64,000 nt of DNA from Turnera subulata (GCA_028386065.3 JAKUCV010000435.1:124287-188286), one strand, 5' to 3'. Shown: positions 31,117-40,929, counted from the stretch's first letter. A program made the numbers and translations. Notes: generated by a model from the letters alone, not told the origin.

Positions 31117-34100
31117 TTATTTCACCAGATGCTTTTCCATAGTTCGCAATACCTCCAATGCCTCTTCGGGACGCCCTAGCTTCAATAAACCATCAACCAA
31201 AGTGGAATGAGTTATTGCATCCGGTGTCAGGCCATTGCTCCTCATCAGCTCAAACACTTCTCTGGCTTTATCCATTTCTCCACGCGAACAATATCCATTT
31301 ATTAGTGAATTGTAGGTGGCAACAACTGGACGGATACCCAACTGATCCATTCTTTCCAACAAAGCTTGAGCATCCAGAAACCTTCCTTCTTTGCAAACAG
31401 CATCGAACAGGCAGTGGAAAGTGACAACATCAGGTGAAAGACCCGTACGAGGCAAACCATCAAGAACTTCCATAGCTTCATCTATCTTTTGTATCTTACA
31501 GTATCCTTTAATGAGGGTGTTGTAACAAAAAAGATCAGGTGTGCAACCATTGCTCGTCATCAGCACAAGCACTTCTCTGGCTTTATCTATTTCTCCACGC
31601 GAACAATATCCATCCATCAGTGAACCGTAAGTGACAACATCGGGACGGATACCCAATTGATCCATAGCATTAAAAACTTCCATCGCTTCATCTATCATCT
31701 GCATCTTACAGTATCCGTTAATGAGGATGCTGTAACTATGAAGATTAGGTGTGCAACCTTTGCTCGTCATCAGCTCAAACACTTCTCTGGCTTTATCTAT
31801 TTCTCCACGCGAACAATATCCATCCATCAGTGAACTGTAAGTGACAACGTCGGGACGGATACCCAATTGATCCATAGCATTAAAAACTACAATTGCTTCA
31901 TCTATCATCTGCATCTTACAGTATCCATTAATGAGGATGCTGTAACTCTGAAGATTAGGAGTGCAACTATTGCTCGTCATCAGCTCAAGCACTTCTCTAG
32001 CTTTATCCATTTCTCCGAGCGAACAATATCCGTTCATTATAGAATTGTAAGTGAAAATATTGGGACGGATACCCAACTGATCCATCGTTTCCAGCAAAGC
32101 TTGAGCCTCCACAAACCTTCCTTCTTTGCAAAAAGCATCGAGCAGCCTGTTGAAAGTGACAACATTAGGCGATAGTCCTGTACGAGGCAAACATTCAAGA
32201 ACTTTCACAGCTTCATCTATCTTCTGTATCTTACAGTATCCTTTAATGAGGATATTACAACTATGAAGATCAGGAGTGCAACCGTTGCTCCTCATCAGCT
32301 CAAACACTTCTCTAGCATTATCCATTTCTCCGAGCGAGCAATATCCATCCATTAGCGAATTGTAGGTGGCGACATCGGGACGGACACCCAATTGATCCAT
32401 TGTTTTGAGCAGACCTTGAGCCTCCGAAGTCCTGCCTGCTTTGCAAAAACCTTCGACCAAATTGTTGAAAGTGACAACATCAGGTGAAATGCCTGGACAA
32501 GACATACCATCAAGAACTTCCACAGCTTCATCCATCTTCTGTATCTTACAGTATCCTTTAATGAGGACATTGTAACTATGAAGATTAGGTGTGCAACCAT
32601 TGCTCCTCATCAGCTCAAACACTTCTCTAGCATTATCCATTTCTCCGAGCGAGCAATATCCATCCATCAGTGAATTGCAGGTGGCGACATCGGGACAGAC
32701 ACCCAATTGATCCATTGTTTTGAGCAGACCTTGAGCCTCCGAAATCCTGCCTGCTTTGCAAAAACCTTCGACCAAATTGTTGAAAGTGACAACATCAGGT
32801 GAAATTCCTCGACGAGACATACCATCAAGGACTTCCATGGCTTCATCTATCTTTTGCACCTTACAGTATCCTTTAATGAGGATGTTATAACTACGAATAT
32901 CAGGTGTGCAATCAGTGCTCATCATCAGATCAAACACTTCTCTAGCTTTATCCATCTCTCGGTGCAAACAATATCCATGCATTACTGAACCGTAAGTGAA
33001 GGCATTTGGATGGATACCCCGACGATCCATTGTTTCGAGCAATGCTTGAGCCTCCACAAACCTTCCTTTCTTGCAAAAAGCATAGACCAGGCTGTTGAAA
33101 GTGACAACATTTGGCGAAATTCCTAGACGAGACATACCATCAAAAACTTCCATGGCTTCATCTATCATCTGCATCTTACAGTATCCTTTAATGAAGATAT
33201 TGTAACTATGAAGCTTAGGAGTGCGACCGTTGCTCCTCATCAGCTCAAACACTTGTCTAGCATTATCCATTTCTCCGAGCGAGCAATATCCATAGATTAG
33301 TGAATTGTAGGTGGCGACATCGGGACGGACACCCAATTGATCCATTTTCGTGAACAAACCTTGAGCCTCCAGCGCCCTGCCTGCTTTGCAAAAAGCATTG
33401 ACCAAGTAGTTGAAACTGGCAACATCAGGTGATAGTCCTGGACGAGACATACCATCAAGAACTTCCACAGCTTCATCTATCTTCTGTATCTTACAGTATC
33501 CTTTAATGAGTAAGTTGTAACTACGAACATCAGGTGTGCAACCATTGCTCACCATCAGATCAAACACTTCTCTAGCTTTATCCATTTCTCTGCCGGAACA
33601 ATACCCAGCCATTAGTGAATTGTAACTATGAACATAAGGTGTGCAACCATTGCTCACCATCAGATCAAATACTTCTCTAGCTTTATCCATGGCTCTGCGC
33701 CAACAATATCCATCCATTAGTGGGCTGTAAGTGATGACATTGGGACGAATACCCAATTGGTCCATCCTTTCGAGCAAAGCTTGAGCCTCCGAAATCCTGC
33801 CTTTTTTGCAAAAAGCATCGACCAAGGAGTTGAAAGTGGCAACATCAGGTGAAATGCCTGAACGAGACATACCATCAAAAACTTCCTTAGCTTCATCTAT
33901 CTTTTGCACCTTACAGTATCCATTAATGAGGATGTTGTAACTATGAAGATTAGGTGTGCAACCTTTGCTCGTCATCCGATCAAATACTTCTCTAGCTTTA
34001 TCCATTTCTCCGCGCGAACAATATGCATGCATCACTGAACTGTAAGTGACGACATTCGGATGGATACCCTGACGATCCATTGTTTCGAGCAATGCTTGAG

Positions 34101-35274
34101 CCTCCACAAACCTTCCTTTCTTGCAAAAAGCATCGACCAGGCTGTTGAAAGTGACAACATCAGGTGAAATTCCTGTACGAAGCATAGCATCAAAAACTTC
34201 CTTAGCTTCATCCATCTTTTCCACCTTACAGTATCCATTAATGAGGATGTTGTAACTATGAAGACTAGGTGTGCAACCTTTGCTCGTCATCCGATCAAAT
34301 ACTTCTCTAGCTTTATCCATTTCTCCGCGCGAACAATATGCATGCATCACTGAACTGTAAGTGACGACATCCGGATGGATACCCTGACGATCCATTGTTT
34401 CGAGCAATGCTTGAGCCTCCACAAACCTTCCTTTCTTGCAAAAAGCATCGACCAGGGTGCTGAAAGTGACAATATTTGGCGAAATTCCTGTACGAAGCAT
34501 AGCATCAAAGACTTCCATAGCTTCATCCATGTTTTGCACCTTACAGTATCCGTTAATGAGGATGCTGTAACTACGAACATCAGGTGTGCAACCACTGCTC
34601 CTCATCAGATCAAACACTTCCCAAGACTTATCCATTTCTCCCCGCGAACAGAATGCATGGATTACTTTATTGTAAGTGTAGGTGTCGGGACGGATTCCGC
34701 ATCCAACCATTGCCTTAAGCATGGCATGTTCTTCCCCTTTGCCCGTTCTCCTCCTCAGGAACTCAAAAACAGAATCCGCTTTCCCAGTCTTGCATAAGCA
34801 CTTCACCAAAACACCGAGTGTGGAGACATCGGGAGTGGGTCCTCGCTCTAAGATTTCTTTGCACAGAGCGATTACCGTCCCGTAATGTTCCGTTTCGACA
34901 AGGGACGATAGTAATTCATTGAATTTGGTAATATCAGGCAAAGGAGACTCGGCAAGCATTGTACGGAAGGAAGACAAGGCATCCTCCACAGTGGTAGCAT
35001 CTGTGGGTTTGTTGTGATTGTGTTTTGGTGGTCTTTGTCTTGGTCTGTTGTCATTGTGTCTCCCTCCGCCGCCATTGACAGTAACACTACTACTACTACT
35101 ACTACTGCTACTATTATGATGATTATTGTAAGTGCGAAGAAGAAGAAGAGGACGGGAAGACGGCTTACCGGCGGCGAGGAGGGAGAAACACGGGTCAGGA
35201 GGAGACGATGTTGATGGGTTTGGCCTCAAAAACGGAGCAAGAGAAACAGAGACGCAAGGGATTCTTTGCTCCAT
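31117..35274 (-). CDS. Very large RFL-type P-class PPR protein, 36 motifs
   Basis: Single-exon frame of 1,390 codons from 35289; the start that matches relatives is MEQRIPCVSV at 35274, giving 1,385 residues. A roughly 115-residue Ser/Asn-rich leader fits an organelle-targeting sequence. I count 36 PPR motifs in an almost gapless 35-residue register from ITKFNELLSSL to ITHSTLVDGLLK; motif 2 has 48 residues. From motif 4 (34578) on, motifs mostly cycle in threes: xHSYNILIKGYCK, VVTFNxLVxAFCKxGR and VxTYNSLMDGYCSxGEMDKA, a 105-residue unit. There is no DYW or E domain. RFL proteins usually have about 10-20 motifs. The gene stops after MEKHLVK because about 15 bp are missing relative to the KPNTVL ending of its neighbour at 36991. 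The long frame without a stop argues for function; the RNA target is unknown. Confidence 0.92.
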   Translation of the reverse strand: MEQRIPCVSVSLAPFLRPNPSTSSPPDPCFSLLAAGKPSSRPLLLLRTYNNHHNSSSSSSSSSVTVNGGGGRHNDNRPRQRPPKHNHNKPTDATTVEDALSSFRTMLAESPLPDITKFNELLSSLVETEHYGTVIALCKEILERGPTPDVSTLGVLVKCLCKTGKADSVFEFLRRRTGKGEEHAMLKAMVGCGIRPDTYTYNKVIHAFCSRGEMDKSWEVFDLMRSSGCTPDVRSYSILINGYCKVQNMDEAMEVFDAMLRTGISPNIVTFSTLVDAFCKKGRFVEAQALLETMDRQGIHPDVVTYSSVMHAYCSRGEMDKAREVFDRMTSKGCTPSLHSYNILINGYCKVEKMDEAKEVFDAMLRTGISPDVVTFNSLVDAFCKKGRFVEAQALLETMDRQGIHPNVVTYSSVMHAYCSRGEMDKAREVFDRMTSKGCTPNLHSYNILINGYCKVQKIDEAKEVFDGMSRSGISPDVATFNSLVDAFCKKGRISEAQALLERMDQLGIRPNVITYSPLMDGYCWRRAMDKAREVFDLMVSNGCTPYVHSYNSLMAGYCSGREMDKAREVFDLMVSNGCTPDVRSYNLLIKGYCKIQKIDEAVEVLDGMSRPGLSPDVASFNYLVNAFCKAGRALEAQGLFTKMDQLGVRPDVATYNSLIYGYCSLGEMDNARQVFELMRSNGRTPKLHSYNIFIKGYCKMQMIDEAMEVFDGMSRLGISPNVVTFNSLVYAFCKKGRFVEAQALLETMDRRGIHPNAFTYGSVMHGYCLHREMDKAREVFDLMMSTDCTPDIRSYNILIKGYCKVQKIDEAMEVLDGMSRRGISPDVVTFNNLVEGFCKAGRISEAQGLLKTMDQLGVCPDVATCNSLMDGYCSLGEMDNAREVFELMRSNGCTPNLHSYNVLIKGYCKIQKMDEAVEVLDGMSCPGISPDVVTFNNLVEGFCKAGRTSEAQGLLKTMDQLGVRPDVATYNSLMDGYCSLGEMDNAREVFELMRSNGCTPDLHSCNILIKGYCKIQKIDEAVKVLECLPRTGLSPNVVTFNRLLDAFCKEGRFVEAQALLETMDQLGIRPNIFTYNSIMNGYCSLGEMDKAREVLELMTSNSCTPNLQSYSILINGYCKMQMIDEAIVVFNAMDQLGIRPDVVTYSSLMDGYCSRGEIDKAREVFELMTSKGCTPNLHSYSILINGYCKMQMIDEAMEVFNAMDQLGIRPDVVTYGSLMDGYCSRGEIDKAREVLVLMTSNGCTPDLFCYNTLIKGYCKIQKIDEAMEVLDGLPRTGLSPDVVTFHCLFDAVCKEGRFLDAQALLERMDQLGIRPVVATYNSLINGYCSRGEMDKAREVFELMRSNGLTPDAITHSTLVDGLLKLGRPEEALEVLRTMEKHLVK

Positions 35275-35289
35275 CTTCCTACTACTCAC

Positions 35290-35975
35290 TCTCTTCTCTT
35301 CTCTCTCGACTGGTCTTGCTAGTGTTAAAATGGATAAGAGCTAAACGACAGGGAAGAATTTAGCCTTTTCTTTTTTTTTTTTGATATTTCTTCGGTAGCT
35401 AATCTAACATTTATTACGGTATTCGTACCAATATAGACAAAAAAAAAAATTAAGGTTTTAAAAAACGGATCGGACATTGAACCGGTGATGAGGATGTTAA
35501 AAACCCGAGGTCCAACCAAATTTGAACGGGTTTGACTGTTTTATTATTATACACATTTTTTAAAAAAAATTGTCAAAATATTTCCTATTGGAAGAGAAAT
35601 TGCGCCATACTTTGGTCTCGACTTTCTGATCTTTTCATAAATGGAGTGCCGCTCCAGAGCCTACCCTCGAGTTTGATTCACATCTATAGTTGAAAGGAGT
35701 AATGATCTAGTTATTTGCTTATATCTGGCGAATTGATTGTGTGTGACTTCATGAATTTCATTCGGATCGAATCCGGATCAGTAGGGACAAAGCTTCGGAT
35801 ATCAGATGAGAAACTAAAAAAAAATACTAGCATAATTTATTTCTTAAAAGTTAAAATATTATACATTGAAACTTTGACTATGTATAGTTTTTCTAATATT
35901 TTAAAAATCAAAATTAAAGTCATTTTCAATATATAATAAAATTTATCTAAAAATAATATCAATTTGCAATAATAT
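35290..35975. repeat. 5' flank of the 36-motif gene, duplicated at 40930-41470
   Basis: The pyrimidine-rich leader ctctcttctcttctctctcg (35288-35307, plus-strand reading) and the following DNA (cttgctagtgt, atggataagagc, accaatat, cggacattgaaccgg) recur upstream of the gene at 36991. 35820-35960 matches 41320-41475. Both genes therefore come from a tandem duplication that included their promoters. No gene lies here. Confidence 0.7.
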
Positions 35976-36029
35976 TTTTTGGTTGTAAAGGTGGCTCAAG
36001 GCTTATTATTAAAAATTAAGTAACGTAAC

Positions 36030-36520
36030 CCAGGTACATGCATAGCATCAGCAAGCAAATAAATCTAAACAAGAAACTGGAGGCGAATCCAAGTGATGCA
36101 GGCCAGGATTATGAGAAAAACCCAGATAAGCTAGAGAGTCCGCAACCATATTGGCTTCCCTGAATACACATAAGAAAGAACAGAATCCCAATCGCGCTGC
36201 AGCCAAGACCGAATGGTAAACACAAAGGCTGATGCTTGACTAACAGACTTGCGACCAAGAACCATATCAACCACTACTTTGGAATCGGACTCGATGAGCA
36301 ATTTTTTTGGTTACATTGGGAATCCTAATCTAAATGATAAAGTAATCAACACTGTCGTTGTTCGAACCCACGACCACTAACTCCACAAACCGTGGGAGGT
36401 GCCAACGCGGCCACACGTCGCTGGCGGACTCGATGAGCAATTGACGACACCCCAGATCATAGGCTTAAGGCTTTTTGGCAGATGACACTTAGTCCATCGA
36501 AACTCAGAGCTACAGTTTTG
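36030..36520 (-). mobile_element. LINE RNase H fragment, split by a SINE
   Basis: The minus strand reads YDLGCRQLLIESDSKVVVDM, then, after a frameshift, REANMVADSLAYLGFSHNPG. This is the RNase H end of a plant LINE (LIESDS is the third acidic block). The SINE 36304-36424 interrupts the LIESDS codons. No tail was identified. Confidence 0.7.
36304..36424 (-). mobile_element. SINE inserted in the LINE RNase H fragment
   Basis: An exact 18-bp target duplication cggactcgatgagcaatt lies at 36286-36303 and 36425-36442. The insert starts with a T-run on the plus strand. Its minus strand has the B-box GGTCGTGGGTTCGAACAAC. It is about 121 bp long. Confidence 0.85.
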
Positions 36521-36990
36521 AAAACATCACAATGAGAGAATAGACGCGATCAGATTGTAGAAGTGATAGAGCACTCCAAAAATATTTTATATACTCAAAA
36601 AATTTTACACAGGGATATAATATGTGCGTTAGAAAACGAAGAATGTGATTAGTCCATTATACATTGGAACTACATTCAAGTCCTGATAATTTGATCTGCT
36701 AATTCATCCGCTAAATTATCTTCTTCGCTTCCCCACAGCCATATCTATTAGAAATTTTTATCGAATTGGAAACTGGCAGTTGCATAGCTCACTACTGGCT
36801 TGTCTCCTCACCGGAGCGACTCTGTAGCATGGTTGGACACTTCGACCCAGAATTTCTTTCTTGCAAAGTCAATTCATCATAATGCAACATCTCCAGGCAT
36901 CTGATCGCAAGGCTTTTCAGATAGGGAGACTCAAACAGTTCTTTTGCATGTTCAAGAAACCCCGAATTTTATATGCAACGGATGAGGATA

Positions 36991-39900
36991 TTATAGCACT
37001 GTATTAGGCTTCACCAGATGCTTCTCCATAGTTCGCAATACCTCCAATGCCTCGTCGCGACGCCCTAGCTTCAATAAACCATCAACCAAAGTGGAATGAG
37101 TTATTGCATCCGGTGTCAGGCCGTTGCTCCTCATCAGCTCAAAAACTTCTCTGGCTTTATCCATTTCTCCACGCGAACAATATCCATTTATTAGTGAATT
37201 GTAGGTGGCGACAACGGGACAGATACCCAACTGATCCATTCTTTCCAACAAAGCTTGAGCATCCAGAAACCTTCCTTCTTTGCAAACAGCATCGAACAGG
37301 CAGTGGAAAGTGACAACATCAGGTGAAAGACCCATACGAGGCAAACCATCAAGAACTTCCATACCTTCATCTATCTTTTGTGTCTTACAGTATCCTTTAA
37401 TGAGGGTGTTGTAACAAAAAAGATCAGGTCTGCAACCATTGCTTGTCATCAGCTCAAACACTTCTCTGGCTTTATCTATTTCTCCACACGAACAATATCC
37501 ATCCATCAGTGAACCGTAAGTGACAACGTCGGGACGGATACCCAATTGATCCATAGCATTAAAAACTTCCATCGCTTCATCTATCATCTGCATCTTACAG
37601 TATCCGTTAATGAGGATGCTGTAACTATGAAGATTAGGTGTGCAACCATTGCTCGTCATCAGCTCAAACACTTCTCTGGCTTTATCTATTTCTCCACGCG
37701 AACAATATCCATCCATCAGTGAACTGTAAGTGACAACGTCGGGACGGATACCCAATTGATCCATAGCATTAAAAACTACAATTGCTTCATCTATCATCTG
37801 CATCTTACAGTATCCATTAATGAGGATGCTGTAACTCTGAAGATTAGGAGTGCAACTATTGCTCGTCATCAGCTCAAGCACTTCTCTAGCTTTATCCATT
37901 TCTCCGAGCGAACAATATCCGTTCATTATTGAATTGTAAGTGAAAATATTGGGACGGATACCCAACTGATCCATTGTTTCCAGCAAAGCTTGAGCCTCCA
38001 CAAACCTTCCTTCTTTGCAAAAAGCATCGAGCAGCCTGTTGAAAGTGACAACATTAGGCGATAGTCCTGTACGAGGCAAACATTCAAGAACTTCCACAGC
38101 TTCATCTATCTTCCGTATCTTACAGTATCCTTTAATGAGGATATTACAACTATGGAGATCAGGAGTGCAACCGTTGCTCCTCATCAGCTCAAACACTTCT
38201 CTAGCATTATCCATTTCTCCGAGCGAGCAATATCCATCCATTAGTGAATTGTAGGTGGCGACATCGGGACGGACACCCAGTTGATCCATTGTTTTGAGGA
38301 GACCTTGAGCCTCCGAAGTCCTGCCTGCTCTGCAAAAACCTTCGACCAAATTGTTGAAACTGACAACATCAGGTGATAGTCCTGGACGAGACATACCATC
38401 AAGAACTTCTACAGCTTCATCTATCTTCTGTATCTTACAGTATCCTTTAATGAGGATATTACAACTATGAAGATCAGGAGTGCAACCGTTGCTCCTCATC
38501 AGCTCAATCACTTCTCTAGCATTATCCATTTCTCCGAGCGAGCAAAATCCATCCATCAGTGAATTGCAGGTGGCGACATCGGGACAGACACCCAATTGAT
38601 CCATTGTTTTGAGCAGACCTTGAGCCTCCGAAATCCTGCCTGCTTTGCAAAAACCTTCGACCAAATTGTTGAAAGTGACAACATCAGGTGAAATTCCTCG
38701 ACGAGACATACCATTAAGAACTTCCATGGCTTCATCTATCTTTTGCACCTTACAGTATCCTTTAATGAGGGTGTTATAACTACGAATATCAGGTGTGCAA
38801 TCAGTGCTCATCATCAGATCAAACACTTCTCTAGCTTTATCCATTTCTCGGTGCAAACAATATCCATGCATTACTGAACTGTAAGTGAAGGCATCTGGAT
38901 GGATACCCCGACGATCCATTGTTTCGAGCAATGCTTGAGCCTCCGCAAACCTTCCTTTCTTGCAAAAAGTACGGACCAGCCAGTTGAAAGTGACAACATT
39001 TGGCGAAATTCCTTGACGAGACATACCATCGAAAACATCCATGGCTTCATCTATCATCTGCATCTTACAGTATCCTTTAATGAGGATATTGTAACTATGA
39101 AGCTTAGGAGTGCGACCGTTGCTCCTCATCAGCTCAAACACTTGTCTAGCATTATCCATTTCTCCGAGCGAGCAATATCCATCCATTAGTGAATTGTAGG
39201 TGGCGACCTCGGGACGGACACCCAATTGATCCATTGTTTTGAGCAGACCTTGAGCCTCCGAAGTCCTGCCTGCTTTGCAAAAACCTTCGACCAAATTGTT
39301 GAAAGTGACAACATCAGGTGAAATGCCTGGACAAGACATACCATCAAGAACTTCCACAGCTTCATCCATCTTCTGTATCTTACAGTATCCTTTAATGAGG
39401 ACATTGTAACTATGAAGATTAGGTGTGCAACCATTGCTCCTCATCAGCTCAAACACTTCTCTAGCATTATCCATATATCCATCCATTAGTGAATTGTAGG
39501 TGGCGACCTCGGGACGGACACCCAATTGATCCATTGTTTTGAGCAGACCTTGAGCCTCCGAAGTCCTACCTGCTTCGCAAAAACCTTTGACCAAATGGTT
39601 GAAAGTGACAACATCAGGTGAAATGCCTGGACGAGACATACCATCAAGAACTTCCATGGCTTCATCTATCTTTTTCACCTTACAGTATCCTTTAATGAGG
39701 GTATTGTAACTATGAAGATTAGGTGTGCAACCATTGCTCCTCATCAGCTCAAACACTTCTCTAGCATTATCCATTTCTCCGAGCGAGCAATATCCATCCA
39801 TCAGTATATTGTAGGTGGCGACATCGGGCCGGACACCCAATTGATCCATTGTCGTGAACAAACCTTGAGCCTCCAACGCCCTGCCTGCTTTGCAAAAAGC

Positions 39901-40929
39901 ATTGACCAAGTATTTGAAATTCTTAACACTTGGTGAAATTCCTGTACGAGGCATACCATCAAAAACTTGCTTGGCTTCATCTATCTTTTGCACCTTATAG
40001 TATCCCTTAATGAGTAAGTTGTAACTACGAAGATCAGGTGTGCAACCATTGCTCACCATCAGATCAAACACTTCTCTAGCTTTATCCATTTTTCTGCGGG
40101 AACAATATCCATCCATTAGTGAATTGTAACTACGAAGATTAGGTGTGCAACCATTGCTCGCCATCAGATCAAACACTTCTCTAGCTTTATCCACTTCTCC
40201 GCCGGAACAATACCCAACCATTAGTGAATTGTAACTACGAAGATCAGGTGTGCAACCATTGCTCCTCATCAGCTCAAACACTTCCCTAGCTTTATCCATT
40301 TCTCCCCGCAAACGAAATGCAAGCATTACCGAATTGTAAGCGTCGGCGTCGGGACGGATTCCGCATTCATCCGTTGTTTTAAGCATGGCTTGCTCTGCCC
40401 GTTCGCCCATTCTCCTCCTCAGGAACTCAAGAACAGAATCCGCTTTTCCACTCTTGCATAAGCACTTCACCAAAACGCCGAGTGTGGAAACATCGGGAGT
40501 GGGCCCTCGCTGTAAGATTTCTTCGCACAGAGTGATTACCGTCTCATGACGTTTCCCTACGACAAGGAACGATAGTAATTCATTGAATTCGGTAATATCA
40601 GGCAAAGGAGCCTCGTCAAGCATTGTACGGAAGGAAGACAAGGCCTCCTCCACAATAGCATCTGTACTGGGTTCTGGTGGTCTGGGTCTTGGTGTGTTGT
40701 CATTGTGTCTTCCTCCTCCATTGACAGTAACACTACTGCCACTATTATGATTATTGTAAGTGCGAAGAAGAGGACGGGAAGACGGCTTACCGGCGGCGAG
40801 GAGGGAGAAACAGGGGTCAGGAGGAGAGGACGTTGATGGGTTTGGCCTCAAAAACGGGTGGTGGCTGTGGTGGTGGCTGTGAGCAAGAGAAACAGAAGAA
40901 ACAGAGACGCAAGGGATTCTTTGCTCCAT
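36991..40929 (-). CDS. Very large RFL-type P-class PPR protein, 34 motifs
   Basis: Single-exon gene of 1,312 residues starting MEQRIPCVSVSSVSLAH at 40929. A His/Ser/Pro-rich leader of 111 residues is consistent with organelle targeting. I count 34 motifs from ITEFNELLSFL to the shared end MEKHLVKPNTVL; motif 2 has 48 residues. Motif 11 has only 30 residues because 15 bp (the CSLGE codons) are lost at about 39473. Motifs 17-34 match motifs 19-36 of the gene at 31117 one for one with few changes. Motifs 8-13 are two 105-residue units absent at that position in the neighbour. The second of these (motifs 12-13, from 39417) is nearly the neighbour's motifs 23-24, so blocks moved between positions. 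There is no editing domain. It is probably an organelle RNA-binding protein; the target is unknown. Confidence 0.92.
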   Translation of the reverse strand: MEQRIPCVSVSSVSLAHSHHHSHHPFLRPNPSTSSPPDPCFSLLAAGKPSSRPLLRTYNNHNSGSSVTVNGGGRHNDNTPRPRPPEPSTDAIVEEALSSFRTMLDEAPLPDITEFNELLSFLVVGKRHETVITLCEEILQRGPTPDVSTLGVLVKCLCKSGKADSVLEFLRRRMGERAEQAMLKTTDECGIRPDADAYNSVMLAFRLRGEMDKAREVFELMRSNGCTPDLRSYNSLMVGYCSGGEVDKAREVFDLMASNGCTPNLRSYNSLMDGYCSRRKMDKAREVFDLMVSNGCTPDLRSYNLLIKGYYKVQKIDEAKQVFDGMPRTGISPSVKNFKYLVNAFCKAGRALEAQGLFTTMDQLGVRPDVATYNILMDGYCSLGEMDNAREVFELMRSNGCTPNLHSYNTLIKGYCKVKKIDEAMEVLDGMSRPGISPDVVTFNHLVKGFCEAGRTSEAQGLLKTMDQLGVRPEVATYNSLMDGYMDNAREVFELMRSNGCTPNLHSYNVLIKGYCKIQKMDEAVEVLDGMSCPGISPDVVTFNNLVEGFCKAGRTSEAQGLLKTMDQLGVRPEVATYNSLMDGYCSLGEMDNARQVFELMRSNGRTPKLHSYNILIKGYCKMQMIDEAMDVFDGMSRQGISPNVVTFNWLVRTFCKKGRFAEAQALLETMDRRGIHPDAFTYSSVMHGYCLHREMDKAREVFDLMMSTDCTPDIRSYNTLIKGYCKVQKIDEAMEVLNGMSRRGISPDVVTFNNLVEGFCKAGRISEAQGLLKTMDQLGVCPDVATCNSLMDGFCSLGEMDNAREVIELMRSNGCTPDLHSCNILIKGYCKIQKIDEAVEVLDGMSRPGLSPDVVSFNNLVEGFCRAGRTSEAQGLLKTMDQLGVRPDVATYNSLMDGYCSLGEMDNAREVFELMRSNGCTPDLHSCNILIKGYCKIRKIDEAVEVLECLPRTGLSPNVVTFNRLLDAFCKEGRFVEAQALLETMDQLGIRPNIFTYNSIMNGYCSLGEMDKAREVLELMTSNSCTPNLQSYSILINGYCKMQMIDEAIVVFNAMDQLGIRPDVVTYSSLMDGYCSRGEIDKAREVFELMTSNGCTPNLHSYSILINGYCKMQMIDEAMEVFNAMDQLGIRPDVVTYGSLMDGYCSCGEIDKAREVFELMTSNGCRPDLFCYNTLIKGYCKTQKIDEGMEVLDGLPRMGLSPDVVTFHCLFDAVCKEGRFLDAQALLERMDQLGICPVVATYNSLINGYCSRGEMDKAREVFELMRSNGLTPDAITHSTLVDGLLKLGRRDEALEVLRTMEKHLVKPNTVL

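Larger units (their letters stand above)
26512..31545. repeat. Segmental duplication, copy 2 (partner 274-5073)
   Basis: Colinear with 274-5073. It covers a PPR pseudogene (27606-28939), spacer, and the 3' end of the large PPR gene at 31117. Copy-specific events are the SINE at 29111-29316 and the mosaic insert at 29839-30731. 26153-26511, left of the break, is not shared with copy 1 and has no gene that I can recognise. Confidence 0.85.

Noticed and set aside
31158..34885. Many short plus-strand and shifted ORFs inside the PPR arrays
   Set aside because: They recur at PPR spacing and are antisense or frame shadows of the tandem motifs.
31120..40347. Regular direct repeats resembling a CRISPR or satellite array
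   Set aside because: Units are in an open frame with PPR motifs in all of them, vary by synonymous and conservative changes, and have no spacers.
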